Assembly: GCA_023667385.1 (NCBI GenBank)
Contig: JAMPAE010000019.1
Location: 1 to 14,759 of the forward strand
Reading direction: 5' to 3'
Length of the DNA: 14,759 nt
DNA from: Ruminococcus sp.
GTDB taxonomy: Bacteria; Bacillota; Clostridia; Oscillospirales; Acutalibacteraceae
The notes below the pieces were generated by a model that was not told where the DNA came from, did not search any database, and saw only the letters and a program-made list of their open reading frames with translations. Shown here one piece after another: positions 6,850 through 14,486 of the stretch (the stretch's first letter is position 1; every line of letters starts with the position of its first letter). Both the position numbers and the translations under genes were made by a program.

Positions 6850-6948
6850 TTACTTTTCGTTGTCAGTGCCTTCTGTGTTGTCACTTCTTTTAAAGAAAGA
6901 AATCAACTTCATAATAAAATCAATGAACATTTGAATGAAATCCATCAT
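6850..6948 (-). CDS. 32-aa amphipathic microprotein
   Basis: A small ORF of 32 codons starts MMDFIQMFID and ends in a polar acidic tail (SDNTEGTDNEK). AGGAGG, a perfect Shine-Dalgarno, lies six bases before the ATG. Upstream is a fully consensus promoter (7011-7039) and downstream a dedicated terminator (6783-6824), so it forms a complete expression unit. Residues 3-21 have polar residues at 3, 6, 10, 14, 17 and 21 and large hydrophobics elsewhere. That is the pattern of an amphipathic helix with a narrow polar face that would lie on a membrane. No family is recognised. Candidates are a membrane-associated regulatory peptide, a secreted modulin-like peptide or a type I toxin; no antisense RNA promoter was found to support the last. 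It is too short for standard gene callers. Confidence 0.7.
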   Translation of the reverse strand: MMDFIQMFIDFIMKLISFFKRSDNTEGTDNEK

Positions 6949-7010
6949 GCTGTTCCTCCTTAATCTTTGCAATAAATACCACAAAGCAATCTATGTTCCT
7001 TAACAACTAC

Positions 7011-7039
7011 ATTATATATAAATTTTTTGAACATGTCAA
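7011..7039 (-). promoter_or_regulatory. Perfect consensus sigma-A promoter for the 32-aa ORF
   Basis: TTGACA (7039-7034), exactly 17 bp, TATAAT (7016-7011) on the minus strand: 12 of 12 consensus bases with ideal spacing. Transcription would start near 7004, giving a leader of about 56 bases. It is the best promoter match in the window. Confidence 0.8.
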
Positions 7040-7110
7040 CAATTTATTCAAAGTTTTTTTACTTTTCAAAAACATTTATAAAACATTTCTGTTTTTTATT
7101 TCCTTTTTCG

Positions 7111-8094
7111 TTAAATTTCGGAAACGACCGTCTCTTCTCCTGCTTCTTCAGGGGTTTCCTCAGCAGTCTCATCTGCATTTTCTTTTTCAAAAAGCGGATT
7201 TTCCGGGGAACAGATGTCAACTGCTTTTGAAAGCACGTGAATCATGACTGTTTTGTGAGAACCGCCGTATTCACCGTCAAGCGTCCAGTCAATGGGGTTT
7301 GGCGAAGTGATTTTCAGGCTTCTCGTTTTCAGGAAAACAATTTGCTCACCGTCATATTGATGCTTGACAATCTTGCTGAATACAACCGGGGCACTTATGG
7401 GTTTGATTTTTCTGACAAGCAGAACTTCAAAGTAGCCATCGTTGAGTCTTACGTCATCAACGTTGAATTTAAACAGACCTGCAACAGAGGTTGAGTTCGA
7501 AACGGAACCGAACATGAAGTCATCTTCAAGAACACCGTTGTCATGCTCAATTTTCATGTGAACAGGCTTGAGTGAGCTCCAGTCTTTGATTCCGTTGAGC
7601 AGATATGCAGCATGACCGATGCGATTTTTCCATTTTTGGCTTGTCAGATATGATGCTCTTGTGAAAGCACCGAAAGAAGCAACATAAGAAAAATACCTAT
7701 TGTTGAAAAGACCGATGTCATAACTGTTTGTGCTGCCGTCAATGATTAAATCAGTTGCTTTTTTGATGTCATTCGGAATGCCGAGGGTTGAAGCGAGATC
7801 GTTCGTTGAGCCTGACGGTATGTAGCCAATCGGCACACGGTTCGGCATTTCCATAACGCCGTTGATTGTTTCATTAAGAGTGCCGTCTCCTCCGCAGCAA
7901 ACAACAATGTCCTTGCCCTCATAGTTCTTTTTGACAATATTTGTTGCGTCGCCACGGCAAGTTGTTGTGTGAATTGAAAATTCATAATCATTGTTTGAAA
8001 ATTTGTTAACAATATCAAACGTACCTGCCCTTGATTTGGTGCGCCCTGCGCAAGGGTTAACAACCAGCAAAACTTTTCGTTTCTCGTTTTCCAT
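7111..8094 (-). CDS. Lipid kinase of the diacylglycerol kinase (DagK/YegS/BmrU) family
   Basis: ATP-dependent kinase that phosphorylates a lipid, typically diacylglycerol to phosphatidic acid, at the inner face of the membrane so that lipids from envelope polymer synthesis can be recycled. The 327-residue product has the family signatures in order: VNPCAGRTKS (12-21), GGDGTLNE (68-75) in the nucleotide site, and PSGSTNDLA (93-101). A long beta-rich C-terminal domain follows. The last 25 residues or so are a Glu-rich tail (EKENADETAEETPEEAGEE) outside the usual fold. The ATG at 8094 has only a weak ribosome binding site. A 7-codon ORF ends ten bases before it, so translation may be coupled. 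It has its own promoter at 8183-8211. Substrate choice within the family cannot be read from sequence. No strong terminator follows. Confidence 0.9.
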   Translation of the reverse strand: MENEKRKVLLVVNPCAGRTKSRAGTFDIVNKFSNNDYEFSIHTTTCRGDATNIVKKNYEGKDIVVCCGGDGTLNETINGVMEMPNRVPIGYIPSGSTNDLASTLGIPNDIKKATDLIIDGSTNSYDIGLFNNRYFSYVASFGAFTRASYLTSQKWKNRIGHAAYLLNGIKDWSSLKPVHMKIEHDNGVLEDDFMFGSVSNSTSVAGLFKFNVDDVRLNDGYFEVLLVRKIKPISAPVVFSKIVKHQYDGEQIVFLKTRSLKITSPNPIDWTLDGEYGGSHKTVMIHVLSKAVDICSPENPLFEKENADETAEETPEEAGEETVVSEI

Positions 8095-8104
8095 AATAAG
8101 TATC

Positions 8105-8128
8105 TCAGGATACCAAGCCGAAAATCAT
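8105..8128 (-). other. Seven-codon leader ORF upstream of the lipid kinase gene
   Basis: ATG at 8128 encodes MIFGLVS and stops at 8105, ten bases before the kinase ATG. A purine run GAGAGGGA lies 12 bases upstream of it. It is tentative: so short an ORF can occur by chance, but the kinase gene itself lacks a good ribosome binding site, which would fit translational coupling. Confidence 0.25.
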
Positions 8129-8160
8129 CAGCCTGTATCTTCCCTCTCAAAAACATAATT

Positions 8161-8176
8161 TGTAAGCTATCTTACA
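8161..8176. repeat. 16-bp inverted repeat at the lipid kinase transcription start
   Basis: TGTAAG-CTAT-CTTACA. It begins just downstream of the -10 box, so it could be an operator or a 5'-terminal mRNA hairpin. Confidence 0.5.
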
Positions 8177-8182
8177 TTTATT

Positions 8183-8211
8183 ATCTTATCATTAACAAAT
8201 TGCAAAGTCAA
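8183..8211 (-). promoter_or_regulatory. Sigma-A promoter of the lipid kinase gene
   Basis: TTGACT (8211-8206), 17 bp, TAAGAT (8188-8183), with TGA just before the -10 (extended -10). The start would be near 8176, giving a leader of about 80 bases. Confidence 0.7.
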
Positions 8212-8244
8212 ATTAAAGATTAATAAGATGTTACGTGATTTAAT

Positions 8245-8266
8245 TAAAAATTACTTAAATAGTAAT
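8245..8266 (-). terminator. Weak A+T-rich terminator after the GPH transporter gene
   Basis: On the minus strand ATTACT-ATTTA-AGTAAT is followed by TTTTTAATT. The 6-bp stem starts at the last base of the stop codon (8266). It is weak because only two of the six pairs are... G/C-poor: the stem holds a single C and a single G per arm. Confidence 0.45.
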
Positions 8267-9819
8267 CATTCTGCAACAACATTTGCCGGCTTGCCGATCC
8301 ACATATCTTCGAATTTCTGACCTGCGATGGATTCGATTGTTTTGATTTCATCCTCGGTCAGGTGTACCTCACCTGTTTCCTGCTTTTCGGCAATTGCACG
8401 CTTAACAAGTGCATGATCCTGCTTTGTCATTTTATATCTGAAGGCTGAAACAACCGACAAAGCAAGCAGCGCAATCGGAACAATTGCATAGGTGAATCTG
8501 ATGCCGAACAGAGCAGTTGCACTTTCCGCAACAGCCTTTTTAGAATCTGCATTGAAGCCGAAGCCTGAAAGAATGAAGCCTGTCATTGCTGCCATGATTC
8601 CGCTGATGAACTTTTTGATGAAGGTTGAGAACGTTGAAATCGTGCCCTCTCGTCTTTCACCCGTGATTAGCATATCGACATCTGTGACATCCGGGAATAT
8701 ATTGCTTGTTACCGAAGCCATGCCCGCAAGGCCGATTCCGTAAAGGAACTCAATTGCATACATCAAAATCGGCGATGAATCAGGGTTCACGGCAAACGTC
8801 ATGAGCAGCGCAACAATGGTCACGGGGATGAATACCTTTGCGGGCAACTGCTTGCTCTTTTTGATTGACATTGCATATGCCGGGAAGAAGCCGGCCGCTT
8901 CTGCAACGCCCGAAACCATGGTGATAACATTCAGGCGGTTCGACATCTTCGCAATATTATTGAGAAAATAATAGGATGAGTTCGACCTGAAGCTGCTTGC
9001 GGCAGTGTTGAAGAAGCACAGCGCAAAATATCTTCTGAAAGAACTGTTTTTGAAAACGGTTTTATACTGGCGACCAAATTCCTGCATATTAAACGGTTCG
9101 TGAACCTCATCAAGTGAGCTTGGCTCTTTGCAGTGCTTGAACACAAACAGCATCGGAATGCTGACCCAAAGGCAAAGAATGAGACCCATCATGATAAACT
9201 TCGGTCTTGAACCGGGTGAAAATTCTTCGGTTTCAAAAATACCAAAGAAAAGACCTGCAATGATGAATGATGAATAGCTTCCGACTGCGTCCATGATTGT
9301 TTTAACTGCGTTATACTGCGTGCGCAGGCTGTATTCAGGCGCAAGCGACGGGAGCATTGCTGTGTATGGCACAATCACAACAGTATATGCCGTGCTGAAA
9401 AGGATATATGCGATGATATAGTAAATCATGGTATAGGTCGAATTATTCATGCCGGAAATGCCGAACGAGCACCACATCATAAAATAGGTAATGGCGGCAA
9501 ACGGCAATCCATAAAGCAGATACGGACGATGGCGACCCATTTTAGAGCGTGTTCTGTCGGTTACGATGCCCATGATTGGATCTGAGAATGCGTCGCTGAG
9601 CTTTGCAAACAAAATAACCATGCCTGCCTGCTGAGTTGAAAGCCCCTCAACCTGCGTCAAAAATGCAATAAAATAAATCCCGATGATGTAAAACGAACCT
9701 CCGCTTAAAAAGACACCTGAGTTATATGCTATCATCGGACCGATCTTTGTTTGTTCTTCAACGCCGACAAGCCGCTTCACGGCATAGCCGAAGCGCTGAA
9801 GCTTTGTTCTTTCTTCCAT
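8266..9819 (-). CDS. GPH-type (MelB-like) cation:solute symporter, MFS fold
   Basis: A 12-helix transporter of 517 residues in the glycoside-pentoside-hexuronide:cation symporter family, which imports sugars or sugar-like solutes with Na+ or H+. The family motif is clear: SDAFSDPIMGIVTD followed by RTRSKMGRHRP, with D76 and D80 spaced as the cation-binding D55/D59 of MelB and D88 at the end of the helix. Hydrophobic segments run to about 480, and the last 50 residues form a charged cytoplasmic tail. ATG 9819 was chosen because AGGAAA lies just upstream; the GTG at 9846 (nine residues longer) overlaps that site and has none of its own. It starts 57 bases after the C39-like gene with no terminator between, so the two are probably cotranscribed. 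The substrate is unknown. Confidence 0.9.
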   Translation of the reverse strand: MEERTKLQRFGYAVKRLVGVEEQTKIGPMIAYNSGVFLSGGSFYIIGIYFIAFLTQVEGLSTQQAGMVILFAKLSDAFSDPIMGIVTDRTRSKMGRHRPYLLYGLPFAAITYFMMWCSFGISGMNNSTYTMIYYIIAYILFSTAYTVVIVPYTAMLPSLAPEYSLRTQYNAVKTIMDAVGSYSSFIIAGLFFGIFETEEFSPGSRPKFIMMGLILCLWVSIPMLFVFKHCKEPSSLDEVHEPFNMQEFGRQYKTVFKNSSFRRYFALCFFNTAASSFRSNSSYYFLNNIAKMSNRLNVITMVSGVAEAAGFFPAYAMSIKKSKQLPAKVFIPVTIVALLMTFAVNPDSSPILMYAIEFLYGIGLAGMASVTSNIFPDVTDVDMLITGERREGTISTFSTFIKKFISGIMAAMTGFILSGFGFNADSKKAVAESATALFGIRFTYAIVPIALLALSVVSAFRYKMTKQDHALVKRAIAEKQETGEVHLTEDEIKTIESIAGQKFEDMWIGKPANVVAE

Positions 9820-9876
9820 AATCAGTTTCCTTTCGTTTTCGTGCACAATTACACTTGATGATTGATTTTCGGGAAC

Positions 9877-10413
9877 TTATTCCTTTTCAAAAAGATAACC
9901 AACCATGAAAAGTTTTTTGTTTGTCACAAGGCTTCTGCTGTCAAGCGGCACGGGTTCGGTTCTGCCGTTTGATTTGTTGAACACCGTAATTTTGCCGTCA
10001 ATGCATTTCACCATAACAGTATGCAAAGAAGAAAACAGCAGTCTGTGATTCCAAAATGAACAAATTCCGCACTGATGACTTGAAAGCTCATTGAAAAATT
10101 TGTTGTAATCATATGTCCTTTCATATGGTATTCCGTGAATTTTGAAATACTTATCCAAAACATAAGGATTCGAGCCGAAAAAGCCGCACAGCACCGATGA
10201 CCTCGGATACATTTCAAGGCTGATGTGCTGCAAGGAATTTGGCTTTCCGATGTCACGCATTGCATTATAGATTGCAATCATTTCGCATCCGTTCCATGAC
10301 ATATTGAAAAAGCCGTATTTCATCTTGCTGACCTCACCCTTACCCTGACCGTTGATGTAATCATCAGGGAGATTGATTGTCATGTTGTGACGGAAATTAC
10401 TTTTTTCAAGCAC
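9877..10413 (-). CDS. Putative C39-like (papain-fold) cysteine peptidase or related protein
   Basis: The 178-residue product resembles compact papain-fold C39-like proteins. MSWNGCEMIAIYNAM holds a likely nucleophile C43 at the head of a helix. SSLHTVMVKCIDGKITVFNKSNG holds a likely His131 and Asn146. The usual upstream Gln is not evident; N37 (in FFNMSWNGC) or N41 is the nearest candidate. There is no signal peptide or membrane segment, so it is probably cytoplasmic. The start is set at GTG 10413, because GAGGGG at about 10427-10422 lies eight bases upstream; the GTG at 10422 overlaps that purine run and is too close. It has a strong promoter and precedes the GPH transporter gene by 57 bases, suggesting an operon. 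Peptidase activity is inference; it could be an inactive homologue. Confidence 0.72.
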   Translation of the reverse strand: MLEKSNFRHNMTINLPDDYINGQGKGEVSKMKYGFFNMSWNGCEMIAIYNAMRDIGKPNSLQHISLEMYPRSSVLCGFFGSNPYVLDKYFKIHGIPYERTYDYNKFFNELSSHQCGICSFWNHRLLFSSLHTVMVKCIDGKITVFNKSNGRTEPVPLDSRSLVTNKKLFMVGYLFEKE

Positions 10414-10445
10414 AGTGCTCACCCCTCTTAAAAATCGTTAATTTG

Positions 10446-10474
10446 ATTATATTATAATAGTCAACTTTCGTCAA
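10446..10474 (-). promoter_or_regulatory. Sigma-A promoter of the C39-like/GPH operon with tandem GTTGAC repeats
   Basis: TTGACG (10474-10469), 17 bp, TATAAT (10451-10446) on the minus strand. GTTGAC occurs twice with a 10-bp period (one helical turn), the first copy being the -35. TGACGAA here also fits the loose Spo0A box TGNCGAA. Regulation by Spo0A is only a possibility. Confidence 0.7.
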
Positions 10475-10482
10475 CCAAAATC

Positions 10483-10525
10483 AGGAATAAAAACTGCACA
10501 AGAATAGATATTTATCCTTGTGCAG
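10483..10525 (-). terminator. Intrinsic terminator of the secreted hydrolase gene
   Basis: CTGCACAAG pairs with CTTGTGCAG (10494-10502 and 10517-10525), 14-base loop. On the minus strand it is followed by TTTTTATTCCT. It starts 13 bases after the stop. Confidence 0.88.
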
Positions 10526-10538
10526 TCTGACTTACAGC

Positions 10539-12185
10539 TTATTTTACTCTTGAAAAAATGCCTGTAATAACTTTATAAGTCACATTAAACGCTTTGTAAA
10601 GTATCTTGACGAATACATCTCCTGCGCTGTTACCGCTGTCTTTCGGGATGTTAGTCTGATACATAAACTCACCGTTGGCGTTGTAATATTTAATTATGCC
10701 TTTTTCTTCATCAACAACCTTTTCATATTCCTCAAACTGGACAAACTGACTATATCCCGGATAAGTATAAACATCAACAATGTCATCGTTCAAAATCAAC
10801 TGAGCGGCAAAGTTTTTCACATCCTCACGTCCGTTGAGTCCCATGTGGGAAATGCCTTTGAAATACCATGTGTTTTCCGGCAAAAAGCCTGTTGATGCGT
10901 CAAGAACATTATCGGGTGAAATATGATTGTGAGTTTTGTCACTGCAATAGGTATGCGGTGAAACATAGTCACTGCCAAGTGTTTTTCCGGTATCGGCGCA
11001 GACCGTGCCAAGCCCCGGTGATGACGGAGCAAGCAGATCATCGGCGTTTGTTGCACCGTGGTCAAACAGAGCAGACATATAGCAGCCAACATCATAGCTT
11101 GCAAGGTTATGCACAACAGTGCCGCCGTCAATCAATTCAGAAAGGTTATCAGTGAAATTCTTTCTTGCAAGGTCATATCTGTCGGTTTCAGCTTTGAATG
11201 ATTTATGCGCTTCATCGCTGAGGAGCCTTTCGCTCGCCTGCTGATAAAAAGCTGCGGGGCAAAGTGCCCACATCATTGAGTTGTTTTGTGCAAGGCATTC
11301 AACTGCCGCCTGCAAAGCCTTTTCAAAAACCTTCTTTTGCGTATCAGCCGAAAGCACACAACGAAGCGCCATGCTGATGAGATAACCGTTGGTTTCACTG
11401 CCGGTCAGCGTTTTGAAAAGTGCAGGCAGAGCAACCGAGTGGAAATAGTCAATATCATAAATCTTGACTTGATCTGTCAGAATATCGCCAACGATCGTTG
11501 CACCGTCATAAGCAGGAACGATGCCGATCACTTTGTTGATATATTGATAATCTTCTTTATAAAGATCAAGATATTCAACGAAAAGTGCACCGCCCTGGCT
11601 GACAGGAACAATGTTGACTTTTTTTGCACCGGTTTGAGCGAGCACAACTTCAGTTATGTATTTGTGAAGGTCATCTGCTGCTTCCTTGACACTTCCGAAC
11701 GTGTCATAGGTAAAATAATAGCGTATATCGTCATAATCAGACAAGCCGTCAAGCGAAATGTGCTTGTCAACCTCGGCTTTTTCCTCTGCGGTCAACTTTG
11801 AATAAGGGTTATTGAAGCGTGTTACCTCTGTTTTGTGAACAGGTGTACCATCGGGGTTGTGCCTGAATGCAGCAAACAAATCGCACATAAATTCATAAAC
11901 GTATTCGGCGATGTTAGGATGCAGGCTGACAAGCTTTTTCAGCTTTTCGGGCGACGCAAGCGATTTAAGGATTTCGTTTGTCTGCATACTTGTGAGCGAA
12001 AACTCGCTGATGTCGCCAAGGCTGTTGCCCTGCTCGTCATAAACTCTTGTGTCGCTCTGACCGAAACCCGGAATCAGAACAACGGGAATTTTTTCGCTTT
12101 TTGCGCCGAAAGCAACTGATGAGCATGACAAAATCATTGCAAACACCAGCATCAGCGAAAAAGCTTTTTTGATGCTTTTCTTCAT
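10539..12185 (-). CDS. Secreted alpha/beta hydrolase (lipase/esterase-like)
   Basis: A 548-residue exported protein. The N-terminus is a typical Gram-positive signal peptide (MKKSIKK, hydrophobic 8-20), with likely cleavage after VAFG at residue 27; C21 gives only a poor lipobox. The mature part opens with IPVVLIPGFGQ (33-43), the oxyanion strand-loop of alpha/beta hydrolases. The nucleophile elbow is VPVSQGG with S196, where Pro replaces the usual Gly at -2. D425 (SPDNVLD) and H447 (GISHMGL) are the likely acid and base. A long insert between about 205 and 420 may form a lid. AAGGTGG precedes the ATG. A TATAAT lies at 12235-12230 but its -35 is poor. The substrate is unknown; an ester lipid is a reasonable guess. 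Confidence 0.85.
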   Translation of the reverse strand: MKKSIKKAFSLMLVFAMILSCSSVAFGAKSEKIPVVLIPGFGQSDTRVYDEQGNSLGDISEFSLTSMQTNEILKSLASPEKLKKLVSLHPNIAEYVYEFMCDLFAAFRHNPDGTPVHKTEVTRFNNPYSKLTAEEKAEVDKHISLDGLSDYDDIRYYFTYDTFGSVKEAADDLHKYITEVVLAQTGAKKVNIVPVSQGGALFVEYLDLYKEDYQYINKVIGIVPAYDGATIVGDILTDQVKIYDIDYFHSVALPALFKTLTGSETNGYLISMALRCVLSADTQKKVFEKALQAAVECLAQNNSMMWALCPAAFYQQASERLLSDEAHKSFKAETDRYDLARKNFTDNLSELIDGGTVVHNLASYDVGCYMSALFDHGATNADDLLAPSSPGLGTVCADTGKTLGSDYVSPHTYCSDKTHNHISPDNVLDASTGFLPENTWYFKGISHMGLNGREDVKNFAAQLILNDDIVDVYTYPGYSQFVQFEEYEKVVDEEKGIIKYYNANGEFMYQTNIPKDSGNSAGDVFVKILYKAFNVTYKVITGIFSRVK

Positions 12186-12270
12186 ATTATTCCACCTTTC
12201 CTTTTATACAGATTATCCTGCATATGTCGATTATACATGATAAAGCCAAAGCAGAAAATTAAAAATTATT

Positions 12271-12307
12271 AAAAAAGCATCTGCCTCAATCAAAATGAAG
12301 CAGATGC
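12271..12307 (-). terminator. Intrinsic terminator of the 59-aa Cys4 protein gene
   Basis: A 12-bp stem with one G-T pair (12277-12288 against 12296-12307; GCATCTGC core) and a 7-base loop is followed on the minus strand by TTTTTTAATAATTTTTAA. Confidence 0.88.
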
Positions 12308-12354
12308 AAATGTTATTTTGAGTTTTATCTGAAAAAATATTTCACACTTGATTG

Positions 12355-12534
12355 TTAATTTTGCTTCTCTACCATTTTATATTCCTCATAGAATTTGAAG
12401 AATCCGCAGGAAACATCGTTACCTCTCATGTATGCTTCCATTTCGTCCTCGTCAAGCGAAACGTCACAATAATATTCATCATATTCATCGTCATAAAGAT
12501 AGTGCGCACAATATTCGCAGCCGCCTGCTGACAT
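12355..12534 (-). CDS. Small Cys4 protein (possible metal binder; resembles DUF6472-type mini-proteins)
   Basis: A 59-residue ORF from ATG 12534 to TAA 12355, with AAGGAG ten bases before the start, a promoter at 12567-12595 and a strong terminator at 12271. It is a self-contained unit. Four cysteines (C6-x2-C9-x13-C23-x19-C43) could bind a zinc or iron ion. The sequence between them is very acidic and aromatic (YLYDDEYDEYY at 12-22, then SLDEDEMEAYMRG). From memory this pattern fits the short clostridial DUF6472 family, whose role is unknown; I cannot verify this. It lies between the Na/Pi symporter gene and the secreted hydrolase gene but is not obviously cotranscribed with either. Confidence 0.82.
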   Translation of the reverse strand: MSAGGCEYCAHYLYDDEYDEYYCDVSLDEDEMEAYMRGNDVSCGFFKFYEEYKMVEKQN

Positions 12535-12566
12535 TTTTCATCGTCTCCTTCTGAGTGGATAATTAC

Positions 12567-12595
12567 ATTTTACATGAAAGCAAATCACAAGTCAA
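12567..12595 (-). promoter_or_regulatory. Sigma-A promoter of the Cys4 protein gene
   Basis: TTGACT (12595-12590), 17 bp, TAAAAT (12572-12567) on the minus strand. The start would be near 12560, a leader of about 26 bases. Confidence 0.65.
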
Positions 12596-12597
12596 CT

Positions 12598-12638
12598 ATG
12601 CGGGAAAAGTCAGCTTAAAGTGACACGTTTCCCCGCAT
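12598..12638 (-). terminator. Hairpin after the Na/Pi symporter gene, probable terminator
   Basis: On the minus strand ATGCGGGGAAA pairs with TTTTCCCGCAT (12638-12628 and 12608-12598), with one G-T pair that is a mismatch on the other strand. An inner GTCA/TGAC helix adds four pairs. The following AGTTGACTTGTG is not a proper T-tract, so termination may rely on the TTTT inside the 3' arm or on Rho. Confidence 0.55.
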
Positions 12639-12648
12639 ATTAAAACAA

Positions 12649-14400
12649 TCAAAATGAGTATTTCGCCTTGAACTCATCATATTTTTCTGTGAACTCGGCA
12701 TTATCCTTTTGTCGAAATTCTTTCAGGTACTCATGAACACCGAGACTGCCCTGAGCAATTTCAATCATGCTTGCCGCAATTTCCGAGCAATGATCGGAAA
12801 CACGCTCAAGAATGTGCAAAATATCTGAAAATGCAAGGCCGGCCTGAAAAGTACATTCACCTTTGATCATTCGGTCAACGTGCTTGTTTTTTGCTTTAAC
12901 CGTCAATCTGTCAACAACCTGCTCAAGCGGCTCAATCTGAGCGGCAAGGTCCAGGTTTCTGCTGCAAAATGCGGTTGTTGTCATTTGTATGATTTCAAGA
13001 ACAGCATTTGTTATCACTGTGAGCTCATGTTTTGCACTTTCAGAGAAATTCAGCTTGTCCTCGTTGATCTCTTTTGAAGCCAGCACAACATGAACCGCAT
13101 GGTCTGAAAGGCGCTCAAAGCCTCCGATAACGTGCATCAGGGTCGTCAGCTCGTGGCTGTCGCTTTCGGTAAGCTCCTTTGAGCCGAGCTTGACAAGATA
13201 GGAGCTGATTGTATCCTCATATTTATCAATACGCTTTTCTGCACGGACAATTTTTTCTGCTGCTTCTTCGTTGTAGCCGCTCAAAAGGCTGACGGCAGAT
13301 TTGAAAGTTTCGGCAGATTTTTCTGCCATATGAATCGTTTTCTTTTTTGCCTGCTCAATGGCAAGGGTCGGATTGATGAAAAAGCGCTCATCAAGAATGA
13401 TGTGGTCGGTTTCTTCATCTTCTTCATTGCTTCGAACCATTTTGCACGAAACCTTTTCAAGCAATGATGAAGCAGGCAGAAACACAGCCGTTGTGATTAC
13501 GTTGCAAAGGGTGTGAATTACAGCAATGTTAAACGCTGACGCCGAGTTATCAAGGAACTGAAATTTAAAAATGAAGTTGAGCGTATAGAACAAAATCAGA
13601 AGCAAAACTGAGCCGAAGAAGTTGAAATTGAAATGAATCATTGCAGCACGCTTTGCGTTTTTGTTTGCGCCGAATGATGAAAGCATGGTTGTGATGCACG
13701 TGCCGATGTTTTGCCCAAGAATGATTGGAAACGCCGCTCCGATTGAAACCTGACCTGTCAGGCAAAGTGCCTGCAAAATACCGACAGAGGCAGTTGAAGA
13801 TTGAATGATTGCTGTCAAAACTGCACCGGCAAGCACGCCGAGAATCGGATTTTTGAACAGCACGAACAAATCAGCAAAGCCCGGAACATCACTCAAGCCG
13901 GAAACAGCGTCAGAGGCAATATCCATGCCGAACATCAAAATTGAAAAGCCAATCAAAATCATGCCTACATCACGCTTTTTGCTGTTTTTGACAAACAGAT
14001 AAAGAATAACACCAACGAGAGCGGTTATCGGGGCAAAAGTGGTTGGCTTGAAAAGATTTACAAAAAAGCTTTCGCCGCTGAGTCCTGTCAGGCTGAGCAC
14101 CCATGCAGTGACCGTTGTGCCGACGTTTGCGCCCATGATTACACCGACTGACTGCGAAAGAGTCATGATGCCGGAATTGACAAAACCAACAACCATAACA
14201 GTTGTTGCCGATGATGACTGGATGACCGCCGTTGCCGCAAGTCCAAGCAAAAAGCCTGTATATTTATTTGAAGTAAACTTTGACAGCATACCTGAAAGCG
14301 AGCCACCCGCTTTCTTTTCAAGTGCGGTGCCCATATAGTTGATTCCGAAAAGAAGAAGCGAAAGACCGCCGATGAAAGTTAAAACATTATATATGTTCAT
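12649..14400 (-). CDS. Na+/phosphate symporter (NptA/PNaS family) with C-terminal PhoU-like domain
   Basis: A 583-residue membrane protein that couples Na+ entry to phosphate uptake. It has the two inverted-repeat halves of the family, each with its QSS motif: QSSSATT (61-67) and QSSTASV (200-206). The matching glycine motifs are GANVGTT (90-96) and GQNIGTC (229-235). About eight hydrophobic segments lie before residue 315. From about 345 to 575 the protein is a charged helical domain of PhoU type (AEKSAETFKSAV..., HVIGGFERLSDHAVHV, ILERVSDHCSEIA), with the ERxSDH repeats typical of PhoU, thought to regulate transport. AAGGAG lies six bases before the ATG at 14400. A TATAAT at 14454-14449 is a likely -10 with a poor -35. 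It is a separate transcription unit. Confidence 0.94.
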   Translation of the reverse strand: MNIYNVLTFIGGLSLLLFGINYMGTALEKKAGGSLSGMLSKFTSNKYTGFLLGLAATAVIQSSSATTVMVVGFVNSGIMTLSQSVGVIMGANVGTTVTAWVLSLTGLSGESFFVNLFKPTTFAPITALVGVILYLFVKNSKKRDVGMILIGFSILMFGMDIASDAVSGLSDVPGFADLFVLFKNPILGVLAGAVLTAIIQSSTASVGILQALCLTGQVSIGAAFPIILGQNIGTCITTMLSSFGANKNAKRAAMIHFNFNFFGSVLLLILFYTLNFIFKFQFLDNSASAFNIAVIHTLCNVITTAVFLPASSLLEKVSCKMVRSNEEDEETDHIILDERFFINPTLAIEQAKKKTIHMAEKSAETFKSAVSLLSGYNEEAAEKIVRAEKRIDKYEDTISSYLVKLGSKELTESDSHELTTLMHVIGGFERLSDHAVHVVLASKEINEDKLNFSESAKHELTVITNAVLEIIQMTTTAFCSRNLDLAAQIEPLEQVVDRLTVKAKNKHVDRMIKGECTFQAGLAFSDILHILERVSDHCSEIAASMIEIAQGSLGVHEYLKEFRQKDNAEFTEKYDEFKAKYSF

Positions 14401-14486
14401 ATAAAGCTCCTTTACTTTATTTTCATTTCACGTAAATTTTTCGGTATAATTATAGTTTACAGAAATGTTTAAAATAACACAAGGGC

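Noticed and set aside
6783..7039. Type I toxin-antitoxin module
   Set aside because: The peptide could suit a toxin, but no plus-strand promoter or antisense RNA signal was found over the ORF.
9820..9846. GTG-started extension of the GPH transporter
   Set aside because: AGGAAA before ATG 9819 fits better; the extension has no ribosome binding site and is not hydrophobic.
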